Source: Anastrepha obliqua (lineage: Eukaryota > Arthropoda > Insecta > Diptera > Tephritidae). From it: a stretch of 64,000 bases of DNA. Made by a program: the position numbers and the translations under genes. The stretch lies in the NCBI RefSeq assembly GCF_027943255.1, contig NC_072892.1, positions 123,459,792 to 123,523,791 on the forward strand, read 5' to 3'. The stretch's first letter is position 1. Every line of letters begins with the position of its first letter. The notes beneath the pieces were generated by a model, which saw nothing but the letters and a program-made list of their open reading frames with translations, made no database searches and was not told where the DNA came from. Of the stretch, positions 47,820 to 58,578 are shown piece by piece.

Positions 47820-48640
47820 CAAATTCAGGTCGCCCAAGAAATAGAATCAACTCGGGAAAATTTTCGTGCGATGATTTATTCCACTATTTGACATGGATTA
47901 TCCAGACATGAATGCGTTGATCAATGCGTGAAATGCTCGAATAATGAGTTTCATCATGGCCGTCAAAAAGGGACTCGGATTCGTGTCTATTGGTGTAAAG
48001 AAATGTTGAAGAAAGTCAGGCTCTGCGGTTTAAAGATCGTTTATCACATTTTAGATTTATGCGTATGAGCTGGAAACAAAACAGCGATCGATAGTATGGG
48101 AGTTCCAAGACAAACTTTTTCCAACAAAAGTTATTTGCGGCAAGGCAAATGGTCGCCTGTGTTTTTTTTTTGTAAAATCTGATCATGTTGCAACTGTGCC
48201 ATAAGAAAACTTTAAAACAGCCACTTTCGAGTGGTACGCAAACAGTTCTTTGTCAGAAGTTTGTGGAGAATTACGGATGGCCAACAGTTGAAGACGAATC
48301 ATCCTTCATTAAGAAAATTGGAACTCTCACTCATCGGTTCACACAAGAGAGCTTTTGAGAACTCAAAAGATCGAATTAATGGGTCATCCGCCTTACAAGC
48401 CTGATTTGACATTTAATAATTTATTTTTGTTCCCGAATATGGGAATAATGCGAATTCACCATTGTGCAACACCTGAAGAGGCTTTTAACAGATTGTTTTG
48501 GAGGCATCTACTTGTGAGTGGCAAAGGTGCTCTGAAAATTGGTTCAAGCGAATGCAGAAGTGTATTGGACTTTTTCATTAATATTTCACTGTATTTTCAT
48601 TACGGGGAGCATAATATTTGTTAAAAGGCAACGCGCGTAT
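47820..48640 (+). mobile_element. mariner remnant, another family
   Basis: Plus strand: NSGKFSCDDLFHY (decayed N-terminus), TVLCQKFVENYG, KIELMGHPPYKPDLTFNNLF (third-Asp block, 48355-48430), ATPEEAFNRLF, then CSENWFKRMQKCIGLF near 48540. Matches the tail ENWFKRMQKCI..GEYFE of a mariner type common in insects. First and second Asp lost. Confidence 0.7.
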
Positions 48641-49346
48641 AGGCGCAATTGACTTTTCCTCAACAGGCGGGCCAGGGAACTCACATTTTGTAAGCAAAAC
48701 AAATCTTTAAAATATTCTATGAAAGCATAAATTGAAGAGCGTTGATAAGCATCTCAGCAGTGACAAAGGAAACGATTTGACGTAATGCGAGTACAGGTGC
48801 GCTGTACGTACTCGATTATAACTCGAAAAGTTTTTAGAATCGCGCCGTGAAACTTTCAGAGAGCATGGCCTTAACTTTTAATAAGAAAATAAGAAAAAAG
48901 AAACTGAGAGAGGGGATTGTTTCTCAAAAATGTCGCTAAAAATTGTTTTCCATAAAAATTTTGCAGGAAAAAGTAAAAACTGCCTACGAAGTATATTGAA
49001 AATTAAAAAAAAAGATATATAGAAGCGTTAAATATATTTTTAACAAACAAATAAAAAAAATGTATTTGGTATTTTAAACATTAAAAAAAAAACATAAATA
49101 TTAAAATTTTAACAAGAACCGAAAATACTTCACTTTCAAAAACTTTATATCAAAATTTCATAAAATCAAAATTATTAAATGTTTTTTAAAAAATCAAAAT
49201 TATTAACTTTCCCAGCTTACTTTTTCTGGAGTATATGGAGTATATGTAAAGCATTTTTTCAATATTTTTAGTTTTTTTTTGTAAACTTGTTTTCGTGTTC
49301 AACCCATTTACCAGGTGGCATAAGAAAAATATGTGACATTTTTTTA

Positions 49347-50628
49347 TCAGGTTCCTTAAGTTCGTGCGTTTTTTAAAGGTGGTTTAGAAGTAATAAAAAA
49401 GATGTTTAAAGTATTTATTAATCAATAATATATTTTCCTTCAAATTTTTAATTCACTCCTCAAACAATTTTTTGTCCGTGGAGCCAATATTCCTTTTATA
49501 GCTTCTTTTGAGGAGTAGTTCTTGTTACTCATATGGGATTGAAGTTCACGGAAAAGGTGATCATCACAAGGTGCAATATCCGGAGAGTATGGTGGGTGCG
49601 GCATTAGCTCCCATCCGAGCTCGTTCAGCTTGCCTAATGTTTGCCTTGCGGTATGAGTTCTTGCGTTATCGTGGTGAAACAAAACTTTGCGTTTATTCAC
49701 TTAACACGGTCGATTATTTTTAAGTGCCTCATTCAGGTTTTATAGCTGATGGGAATAATAATCAGCAGTTATCGTCTGGTTTGGTTCCAGAAGTTCATAA
49801 TAAACAATACCGGTCATATTCCACCAAATAGATAGGAGAATTTTCTTGGGTTGAAGGCCATCTTCTGGTGTTTCATCCTTATCTACCCATTGGCGTTTGC
49901 GAACAGGATTATTGTAAAGGACCCATTTTTCATCACCAGTAACGATACGGTTCAAAAAACTTTCATTTTCAAGCCATTGCAGCACCTGAGAACACACATT
50001 CACTCTCTGCTGAAGGTTGGCGACGGAAAGTCTATGCAGAACCCATTTTCCCAGCTTTGAAATCTTTCCCAACTGAACCGGGGGACTGTGAACTGTTTCA
50101 CGCGATGAATTTAACCTCTGAGCTATCATATCGACTGTCAAATTCGGCTCAGCTTACACGAGTTCGAGCAAGGCGTCGGAGTTAAAGACTGCAGGACGGC
50201 CAGCGCGCAGGGCATCCTCCACGTCGCAGTTACCACTTCGGAATTTTGAAAACCACTTTTGCGCAATCCTTATACTCACGGTATCCTCTCCGTGAACAGT
50301 GTTTATTTCTGCAGCAGCAGTTGTTGCATTTTTACCACTTTTATAAAAAAAAATACAAAATATGCCTCTTATACGCGTTCGAAGATTCCATTTTATTTTT
50401 GAACATCAAGTGCTTCTATCCGCGATTAAAATCACTTGCTGAATGCACAATATATCAAAGAAAATATAAATAGTTCCGTTATATTCCGCGAATAATTTTT
50501 TGTATGCAAAAATCGTACAAAAGTGAAATTATGTGTTCCGTTATATTCCGCGAATAATTTTTTGTATGCAAAAATCGTACAAAAGTGAAATTATGGGTAA
50601 AATACGCACGAACTTATGGACTGGCCGA
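49347..50628 (-). mobile_element. mariner, near full length, in the tandem repeat
   Basis: Ends share CTTAAGTTCGTGCGTTTTTT (left, about 49355) and CATAAGTTCGTGCGTATTTT (right, complement near 50615), with TA outside. Length 1,282. Minus-strand protein: MTVDMIAQRLNSSRETVHSP, KLGKWVLHRLSVANLQQRVN, FLNRIVTGDEKWVLYNNPVR (first Asp; 49740-50141), MNKRKVLFHHDNARTHTARQ (second Asp), HPPYSPDIAPCDDHLF (third Asp; 49440-49700). Two or three frameshifts disable it. The 5' leader contains a 62 bp tandem duplication. Confidence 0.87.
50473..50596. repeat. 62 bp tandem duplication in the mariner leader
   Basis: Two head-to-tail copies starting GTTCCGTTATATTCCGCGAA at 50473 and 50535, essentially identical. 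They lie between the transposase start and the right terminal repeat of the mariner at 49347-50628. Confidence 0.9.
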
Positions 50629-51142
50629 TATATTAAAACTTAGGAAAATAATATTAAAAAGGAACAGAAAATATTTCAAAAATGCATTGCAAAATTTTCA
50701 GCGTTGAATGAATTTCAAAATTATTAATTCTATTTCTAAAACTTGTTCAATTTATCACTTATGGCGTGTAATAATAAATAAACCATATTTTAATATTTTG
50801 TGTTTTTTTTGGTGTGGATTCATTTTTATGGTCAACGCATTTACCAGGTGGCATATGAAAAATAATTGGCATTTTTTACATAAACAGTTAAAAAGAACCG
50901 AAAATGTTTCGTTTTAAAAAACGCACAAAAAAATTTTCTAGACAGAATAAATTTTCAAATTATTACATTTTTTAATTTTTTCAGTTTAATACTGATGGAG
51001 TATAATAATAAATAAAGCATTTAAAACTTTTTTTTTTTGTAATGTTTCTGTTTGTTTTTTTTTCTTTTTGTGTACATTCATTTTGGTTATCAATTCATTT
51101 ACCAGGTTGTGTATGAAAAATACATGGCATTTTCTTATATTA

Positions 51143-51995
51143 AAATTGATGATTTTTTAAGAGCTATAGGAAAGTTAAAAAAAAAAACACACGTAAAATT
51201 CAGAAAAATGCATGGAATTTTTATTTAAATCGATAGTACGGTCCATATAATTTAACGTTTGAAGATTATTTCATGCAAATGTTGAACGCGACTGCGCTTC
51301 AAATGGTCCATCCGCTTAGTCCAATTTTGGCATACTCTTTCCAATGTTTCGGCCGGTATCTTACATACAAATGCTTTAATGTTGTCTTCCAATGCGTTAG
51401 TTGAAGCAGGCTTGTCTGAATAGACATGAGCTTTAACATAGCCCCACAAAAAATAATCTAAAGGCGTTATATCGCCCGAACGTGAAATAAAATGTTGATC
51501 GACCTCGCCTCTCAACAAGTCTATTGTTACGCGTCTTGCTGAAATCACGTATCATGCAAGTCAAGCTCTTGCATTTTGGGCATTTTGGCTCACCATTCAC
51601 AGTTACGTTACGATTCGCAGCATCTTTGAAGAAGTAGGGTCCAATGATACCTCCAGCCCATAAACCGTACCAAACTGTGACCTCTTCTGGATACATTGGT
51701 AGCTCTTGGAATTCTTCTGGCTGATCTTCACTCCAAAATCGACAATTATGCTTATTTACGTACCCACTGATCCAAAAATGAACTTCGTCGCTGAACACAA
51801 TTTTTCGACTTTAAACTTTCTTTCTTTCTTTTTATAATAAATATCAATGATTTCCAAGCGTTGTTCGTTTGTAAGACGATTCATGGTTAAATTATAGAGG
51901 AAACTGAAGAGGTTTGACAGTGAAACAAAACACGAAACGTTCGTCAGCTGTTCAAACCAATTGTTTAAAAAAATAATAGCTAAAAAATCACCCTT
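51143..51995 (-). mobile_element. Tc1/mariner-superfamily element (QQDGATC type) with TIRs, deleted
   Basis: Inverted ends share TGATTTTTTA[AG].. (51149 and complement at 51990), TA outside. Minus strand: MNRLTNEQRLEIIDIYYKKK (N-terminus, to 51883) fused to FSDEVHFWISGYVNKHNCRF (first Asp), VTVWYGLWAGGIIGPYFF, VTVNGE, then after a deletion over the second Asp RGEVDQHFISRSGDITPLDY (third Asp region), FLWGYVKAHVYSDKP and a C-terminus ending LHEIIFKR at 51252. 853 bases. It sits at the end of the third unit of the tandem repeat. Confidence 0.85.
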
Positions 51996-51999
51996 TACT

Positions 52000-52950
52000 A
52001 CTAAATTTTAAGAATAATTGAATCACTTCCCTCATTCTAACTAATTTTTTAGTTAATTAGAAACTTTGTCATTAATCTATTTTTGTTCCCTCAAAACATT
52101 AGTGACAGTAATTAAAAATGAAATTGATATATAGAACATCTTTTAACTGCACAAAAATCTTTACGCACCACCAACATTCGTTGAATACTTTAACCCACGT
52201 CAGCCAAAGTAAATTTAAACTCCTCGGATTTGCGTAAAACTTGTAGAACAGTGCAGTTTTAATTGTGTAGCCGATTTTAAACTTTACTTTAAACTCGAAG
52301 TAATCAAAGTTTGTAAGTTTTTCACTAATTCCGGTGACCGGTGGACCGCCCTAATGTACGTATTTCGAGATTTCGTTACAGTATTGCAGGATATTTTTGT
52401 AGTTGCAGCTGTTGTTATTGCTAGTGCTGGCGCACTGCAATGCGTTAAATTATTGTCGCACTCTCACTGTCGATTATTTATCGTAGTTCTGCTAATGTTT
52501 CACAACTCAATTTTTTCGTATTTAAATATTTAAAAAAAAGTTTTTTCTTCACAGCGAGCAAAGTAGTAAAATACAAATTTTCACTTGTGTTTACGTTTAC
52601 TGAGTAACGCATTTAATAAATTGCGATATTTGGAAATTTAATGGCATAAAAATAAATAAATCCAGCCATTTGCAAAACGCGCGATTTAAAAAATCTGCGC
52701 ACATTAAAAAAGTAAGCAGCACACGCTAATGGTTTATTTAATGTACGTATTTGTGCAGATGACAGTTAAAATTTGTGTTTGTCGCTCAAAAATACATTTT
52801 AAAAGTCTATTAACACATTTAATATTTTTTTTTTTTAAATTTTATTTTTATGCTGTTCAACTTACGCTATTCTACTTACAGTTACTTTTTTTCTGTATTT
52901 GTATAAATATGTGTATATATATGTGCGTGTGTATATATGCATGCATGGCT
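52000..52950. other. intron sequence next to beat exon 1
   Basis: AT-rich, with an alternating GT/AT run near 52910-52945 just past the exon 1 donor. No transposon motif recognised. Confidence 0.45.
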
Positions 52951-52953
52951 TAC

Positions 52954-53038
52954 CATTGAAACAGATGTCTGCGATGATCATCCAGATCAGTGCGAACAGA
53001 TTGAACCATTCATGAAATAGTCTCTCTCTTCTACTCAT
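52954..53038 (-). CDS. beat-family gene, coding exon 1 (signal peptide)
   Basis: Encodes the first 28 residues of a beaten-path-like secreted or membrane-tethered Ig protein. It starts at the ATG read from 53038 in a fly-like context (AACAATG), with an in-frame TAA 21 bases upstream. The peptide is MSRRERLFHEWFNLFALIW followed by MIIADICFN: a basic head and a hydrophobic core typical of a signal peptide. The exon ends in phase 1 (one base after the Asn codon) at a consensus donor, GTAAGC. The next exon found, at 31200-31291, starts with the two bases needed to complete an Ala codon. A possible acceptor (TTTACAG) ending at 53080 suggests a 41-base 5'UTR segment in this exon and a further upstream noncoding exon. 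Family assignment rests on the joined exons; the beat subgroup is not determined. Confidence 0.72.
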
Positions 53039-53084
53039 TGTTGTTTTTGTAGTTATTTAAGAGTACCGAGTATTGATCTCTGTA

Positions 53085-54120
53085 AAGAATCGGAATAAAT
53101 AGAAATAAATAATTTACCTCTTTAATATTTTAGCAGTAGTAAATTGCGGCGATCCTAAGCTTCTTTACCAACGAAAAATCAACTGCCAAATAAATATATA
53201 TTAAATGCTGGGTTAGGTTAGTTTACGTTGGATTAAGTTAGATTAAAAAAATTTAGGTAGACTTTACGAGCAAACCTACGCACGTAATTATGGCCTATTA
53301 TAAGACTATACAGATCAAATTCCTCCTCCTAAATTGCCAGATTACAAACCTAGCGGCATTGACAGATCTTCAGCAAAATTCTGAGACTGTGAAGCTGTGA
53401 GTTCGTTCCAGAAAGCAGATATACGCATAGCCAATACTTTGAAGTTTCTGGTGGTTTTTTGATCCTACATTTTTAACAGAAGTCGTTTTGGAAAGCCTAG
53501 CCTCTATGCACGTCTCCGATAATCAAATCATTTGGGCACTTAGCGTTTTCATGGTCGTGATTAATGCTTTTCCAGTTCTTATAACCAGTTCTGGTCACAC
53601 GGGATTGGCTATATTGCAGGCGAAAAAAAAATGTCAAGAAAAAATTGCAGTTGCATGCCTTTCTTCCTCACCAGTATTTTCTTGTAAGTCTGAACAGGCG
53701 AAAAGCGTCGATGCCAAAAATAAGTATTTTACTTGGATAGCAGTAGCTGTTGCACCACCTATCGACCGTTCCATTGATTTTATGTTCCTTTGAATCTGAA
53801 TTAAATTCACTCAATTTACATATCGAGCCATTACTGTATCGAGCCATCACCATAATCGATTTTTGTTTTGTTTTCGAAATCGATAGTTCAACATGATTTG
53901 CATCATCTGTCAAAATTTCATGGCTATAGATTAAACCGTTATGATTTTATAACAAAAACAATTTTAATGTAAATGCATATGGTGACTTGTTTACATTTTC
54001 TTTGAACGCTTGTGTGGGATACAATTAAATTCTCTTTTAAAATAAATGAAACACAAGGGGAAAAAATAAAAAAAAAAACAAAATTTTTTGAGACTTTAAT
54101 TAAAGATAAAGCTTTAGAAC
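53085..54120. other. upstream side of beat exon 1
   Basis: Could hold a 5'UTR intron of beat. Two TATCGAGCCAT words at 53820-53850 recur inverted near 54812-54826. No protein recognised in the frames at 53488-53913. Confidence 0.4.
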
Positions 54121-54123
54121 AAT

Positions 54124-54475
54124 ATGTCGAAGGTATGAATTTGTTTTTTTTTGCAAAATATGTTTTTGTTTTCAATTATTAGATATTTTTACAGCTCTCC
54201 CTGGTACCGTATGGCGATTCAGATGAATCTTTCGTTGATTTAAATGGTTTGGAAAGTTTAAAAGAAGTCGAGGAGGAAACATTTCACAGGCGTTACTTCC
54301 AAATTCAGTGAAAATTCAATTTACAAAATTACGCTCTGTTACATTGAAAAAAAATGTTCCAAATATTACTCTTAAATATGGCTACTTTGATGAATCTGAA
54401 ACCATAAATTATGATCTAGATTCAAATCCACAATCCAGACGAAACTCCGAAATAGTTTGTGAGGGACCTACTTAA
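54124..54475 (+). pseudogene. possible small two-exon gene with a frameshift
   Basis: ATG-TCG-AAG (54124-54132) is followed at once by a donor (GTATGA). A pyrimidine-rich intron ends in TTTTTACAG at 54194, and the frame continues LSLVPYGDSDESFVDLNGLE and SLKEVEEE. There a one-step frame change is needed, after which the reading is open again to TAA at 54473: NISQALLPNSVKIQFTKLRS, VTLKKNVPNITLKYGYFDES, RRNSEIVCEGPT. About 95 residues if repaired, acidic at the start. Upstream (53856-53885) are two ATCGAT words of the fly DRE type; A-rich AATAAA-like signals follow the stop. I do not recognise the protein. It could be a decayed gene, a sequencing indel or a chance frame. Confidence 0.35.
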
Positions 54476-54479
54476 TTCA

Positions 54480-55380
54480 AATTTTTAAATCAGATGTAAT
54501 TTAATTTTAAGGACTAAGTAAAAAAATTAAATAAAAAAAAGGGGAAGTCACTTCCTTAAAATAAATTTTTGTGTAACCCACACACTTTTTTAATAATAGG
54601 TTGCCAGAAGGAAAGCAAAAAAAATGTATCCCACAAAAACAACCCTTATGATGCAAATATCTATTTAAAATTATTAAAATTAAATGTATTACACAAAAAA
54701 ATATTTACATTATAAATTTTAAAATAATGGCTTAATTCAAACTGATTTAATTTAAAAAAAACCTTCCCCTGTAAAATTTCGAGTTTGTGGGATACATTTT
54801 TTCGGCGGTTATGGCTCGATATAAACAGCTGTTGAACTCATTGAGTTTTCCAAAACGTTGCATGCCTAATTCAAGTATTGCACAGAAGCATATTTTTTTT
54901 TGTGTTTCCTTGGGAGCATAGGGTCTCGACAAGACTCAGCTTGCGTTGGTTTTGTTAATCTATTTTGATTTCTGACAGGTTAGGTGATTAGCCAGTCTGC
55001 CGTTACCAGCCCTAAGTAGTGGGAATGCTCACCTGTCGTTGCTTAGGAGCAACGCCTTCTTACTGCATGGGGCAACGCCTTCTTACTGCATCTATGTTTT
55101 ACATTTTTCTGGTAGAAGATTGGCACAGATGGTTGAGGACTTCGCTAAATTTCGTGTGCCTGCGCTATTACCGTGGTCGCTCGCTTCCTCTTGCTGGTGC
55201 CACTGATGCAATGTGTGACTGTGTCTTTTTCTTTGTTTTTTCTTGTTTTAGCAGCCTCAATGCAAATAATGCGCTGACTATTGTGCGGGAGTAAGGGTGG
55301 AAAGGATAAGTTTTTGGGTTCGAAAAGTGAGATTTTTTTTCTTGTTTTTAGAAACGGGGAAAGTAGGTAAATTTGGAAAA
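54480..55380. other. AT-rich sequence with a 20-base direct duplication
   Basis: GCAACGCCTTCTTACTGCAT occurs twice in tandem at about 55049 and 55069. No gene recognised. Confidence 0.45.
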
Positions 55381-55384
55381 GTGC

Positions 55385-55465
55385 GAGAACCGTGCTTTAT
55401 GTGGGATTCGAATCCACAACCTCTGGGATGGCAGTCTAGTGAACTTATGCTAGACTACCGAGGCT
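55385..55465 (-). repeat. tRNA-like sequence, possibly a SINE head
   Basis: Minus strand GTAGCCTCGGTAGTCTAGCA, then ACTAGACTGCCATCCCAGAG and GTTGTGGATTCGAATCCCAC. GGATTCGAATCC is a good T-arm and B box, and the region before it can be drawn as D and anticodon arms. The acceptor ends do not pair well, so it is more likely a tRNA-derived repeat or tRNA pseudogene than a working tRNA gene. It differs from the 39541 SINE head. Confidence 0.45.
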
Positions 55466-55589
55466 ACAAACAGATGCAGATACACAGAAAATATTCCACC
55501 GTGCTGTCGCATTAAAGGGACGAAGTGAGAATGGAGTTATCATATATACAATATGTTTACGTTATTTGAGGACAACTTTGGAGTGAAAA

Positions 55590-56040
55590 AACCATAACAT
55601 CTCAAGCACTTTATCACTCTTTAACTTTCTTTAGAAGGCATTTTGATGGAATAACTCGCAGTTCTCGTGGTTGCTCCAACATAGACTGTCTTCTGCGCAT
55701 GACATCGGACTTATACCGGAGATCTTCATGGACAACTCAACGGATAAGACCTTCACAAACATTACGCTTCCTCGCAAGAGCTCTCATTGGTTTTGAAGAG
55801 TCCGCATCTGTGATCGCTTGTATTTGTTTAATAATTTCTGCAGATCGGACGGGCCTTCGCACTTTTACGTTTTGCAACAGACTCTGCCTCGCGGCCTGAT
55901 GTGTCCAGTTCACGGCGAATTAACGGGCGCACTTAAGAAAATTAGAGATTTCTAAATCGGTATGATTTGCATTTATAGTGTCGACAATGTCTTTTCATTT
56001 GTTGAGTTCAGTTGTAGTCCTCCATGTCTTATCGGAAAAC
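55590..56040 (-). mobile_element. maT-like transposase N-terminal fragment
   Basis: Minus strand near 55620-55860: VRRPVRSAEIIKQIQAITDA, DSSKPMRALARKRNVCEG, VVHEDLRYKSDVMRRRQSML. This is the paired-HTH and linker region (R..V[RK]....I......P..S.R.[IM]A....V...) of maT/rosa-type transposases. No catalytic part follows. Confidence 0.55.
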
Positions 56041-56150
56041 GAGCGAAGAGGAAAAGAATGATTTAACCTCATATAAGCATGTCCCCAACTCATTGAAAGG
56101 CCCTGGAGCCTATCAATACCCCCTTGTTATCACTGAGTGGAATAAAAAAA

Positions 56151-56229
56151 AAAATTGGCGCGCACATTTTTGTTAGGAGTTTGGCTGAGCTCCTCATCCT
56201 ATTTGTGGCATGCGTCTTGATGGTTTTCC
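56151..56229 (-). repeat. SINE-like repeat, tail half
   Basis: ATTGGCGCGCACATTTTTG, TTTGGCTGAGCTCCTCATCC, TATTTGTGGCATGCGTCTTG match the tail half of 39541-39791; the tRNA-like head is absent and an RTE-like tail follows. Confidence 0.6.
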
Positions 56230-56269
56230 ACTGAGTTTAATATTTCCCATTTTATTCTTCTTTTTCTTA

Positions 56270-56530
56270 ATTGGCGCGATAACCGCTTACGCGATTCTGG
56301 CCGAGATTAACAAAGCGCGCCAGTCGTTTCTTTCTCGTGCTAACCGGCGCCAATTGGACACACCAAGTGAAGCCAAGTCCTTCTCCACCTGATCTTTCCA
56401 ACGCAGAGGAGGCCTTCCTTCCCATTTTATTGCCAGTGGTGTATTAACATTAGTCCGATGCGGATAGCGCTGCAATTGCTAGCAGACCTTTAAAAAGCTT
56501 TTCTCAGCCGACTCCAGGAAAAGGTCCGAT
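56270..56530 (-). mobile_element. RTE-like non-LTR retrotransposon tail
   Basis: 56287-56475 on minus: MQRYPHRTNVNTPLAIKWEG, RPPLRWKDQVEKDLASLGVS, NWRRLARERNDWRALLISA. This is the extreme C-terminus of RTE-type polyproteins. The same block, more decayed, is at 42690-42860. Confidence 0.7.
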
Positions 56531-56534
56531 ATGT

Positions 56535-57555
56535 TATTTCTGGATACGTAACAAAGAAACCAAAAACAATTTTTTCGAAGTGAAATGCATTTAATTTTGC
56601 AATTTCTCAGCTCAGGCTCAGGCTCAGACAATTAAAAACTTCGGCTTGATAAAGTTTTGAATTTACTATTTTTCACTAAATGTTTCCCATTTCACATCAC
56701 TAAAATTAATAGAATAGATGAAACCTATTCTACAAATTATTTTAAAACTTAATATGCCTTTTTAGCTATTCCATATTCTGGTAACCCTGTATTCCTCCTT
56801 ACGGACATCAATTAACAACACAACAAATTAGCAACAACAAGTAGGGGCAATGTGAGCGCAGTTGCTCCATGCACTTTTAATGTTGTGTTTATTATTATCT
56901 TTGCTTCTTGGTGCCTTGTAGTCCATTCATGTAAACAGATTTTATCTTAATTCAACGCAAAATTAACAAATTGTTTCGGGCTAAAGCCACAAAACGGCTC
57001 AATTTGGCAACAACAAAATGGATTGTCATCTTTAACGCACAAATTACTGCATTTTTATTGATAAACTCTATTAAATGGATAATTAGTGGTAAACGAGTTC
57101 AGTTCCATGATAGTTTGCCATTGAAAGGAAAATATATATTTATGCAAATAACAAATAACTAATTGTAAAATAAATAACATTTAATTTGATTGATTTTGGA
57201 ACTCTAATTAGTTTATATATTTCTTCCACCTATGTAGTATCCGAAATGGCTAACCCAATTGTTACGGCGAGTAGACCTTAGCGTGCGTTTATGCCATACA
57301 GCATACAACAATCGTCCACCTTCCAGTGGGGGTATAAAACTACAGGCCGAACCTTACATTTGTAAACTTCACTTTGTTAAAGAGTTTCATGCTCAACAGC
57401 TCTCGAGGATTGAAGGAGCAGAGCGTAGCATTGAAAGGCTGTATATCTTAAAGAAAAAAGTAAAATAGGGGTTCGGACACAGAATACTCTGGATCGGAAA
57501 TAATAATTTTGTATAGTGTTAACGAGTTGTTATTGCTTTCAACTGAGGTAACTTC
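56535..57555. other. no recognised element
   Basis: A frame at 57259-57468 (69 codons, ending in Lys-rich sequence) has no domain I recognise. A small CTCAGG repeat lies near 56610. Confidence 0.4.
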
Positions 57556-57559
57556 CAAT

Positions 57560-58330
57560 CCATGGCTTGAAACGGTAATTTCATTGTCACCAATCTGGTA
57601 AGTTGACGCTGGGGTAGATCAAACTACGTGAATATTTTGCAAACGAATTTATCAGCTAAGTTTAAAATTAAAAATTATTTTGTGTATCTGTAAGTGAAGC
57701 ATTCTTAGGACTGGTCCTCTATCCAAAAAACTCGATATTTACCACGATTGATAACATTCAAAATAAGTTGTCCAATCAAAAGGCAAAAATAAAAGTTATG
57801 TGGTGCTCAGGACACAGCGGAATTCTTGACAACGAAAACGCCGATAAAACAGCAAAAAATGTTAGGAATATGCCTACACTCTCCTTCAAATATTTTTTAG
57901 CGTAGTCTTTAGTCTCTATTACTCAACTCTAAGGGAGAAATTGAGTACCTACCAATACAGCTAGAAATCCATAAATCCAGAACGAATAAAAGAAATTATT
58001 TCAACAGGAGCGACGTTGCAGCAGACAAAAACCTTTACCTGACTCCGACTAGGGCACACAAATATCACTCACCAACACCTTCTTAAAGGAATGCCTGCCC
58101 CAATTTGCTCAGCGTGCAACTGCCCACTGTACATTATTCGCATAATAGACTACTGCGCCAAGTACAACAACGGCAAAAACAACATCTTTAAAGGCAGAAA
58201 GCCTTCAGATTTATTACGATAAAAGATATTTCTCTAGAAAATGTGTCAAATATTTAAATTGGACTAGTTTAGTTTTTTATAATTTAGTAAAAAATCTATT
58301 AGTATTGTAGGCCGATAGTTTTAGCTGCTA
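57560..58330 (+). mobile_element. I-type non-LTR retrotransposon, RNase H and C-terminus
   Basis: Plus strand: KTRYLPRLITFK, then KVMWCSGHSGILDNENADKT (RNase H block, 57800-57860), LRLGHTNITHQHLLKGMPA (58040-58095), PICSACNCPLYII and DYCAKYNNGKNN (C-terminal knuckle). The order RNase H, RLGHT..TH.HL, C..C is that of I-clade elements. 5'-truncated; the Harbinger element begins right after it. Confidence 0.72.
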
Positions 58331-58578
58331 GTGCCTTTCATATTCAGCCTTATTGTAAACTTCATGTGAATAAATCAATCCCATGAATTTTTTATTTCCC
58401 ATGAACAAAAAATTCGTATCGTTAATTTCATGTGAATCAATCCTTATATTCGAATTTCGAATATGCTATTGTGAACATCACTCATGTTTTGTTTACAAAT
58501 TTTTCCAGAAAAAATTGCTGTGTAAAATAAATTGTGTAGGCAAACATTTTTATTTCTGCGTTAAATATTTAAATTAAA

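Larger units (their letters stand above)
49110..51142. repeat. ~250 bp tandem repeat, three units, split by a mariner
   Basis: The block CATTTACCAGGT followed by TATGAAAAATA and GGCATTTT recurs at about 49305, 50838 and 51096. Each unit also has GAACCGAAAAT and GAGTATAATAATAAATAAA. The second and third blocks are about 258 bases apart. The first and second are about 1,530 apart, or about 250 once the 1,282-base mariner is removed. No coding content. Confidence 0.75.

Noticed and set aside
53200..53275. GGTTAG-like words suggesting telomeric repeats
   Set aside because: Only two or three irregular copies; flies do not use such telomeres.
55385..55465. Functional tRNA gene
   Set aside because: The B box is good but the acceptor stem does not pair convincingly; listed as a tRNA-like repeat instead.
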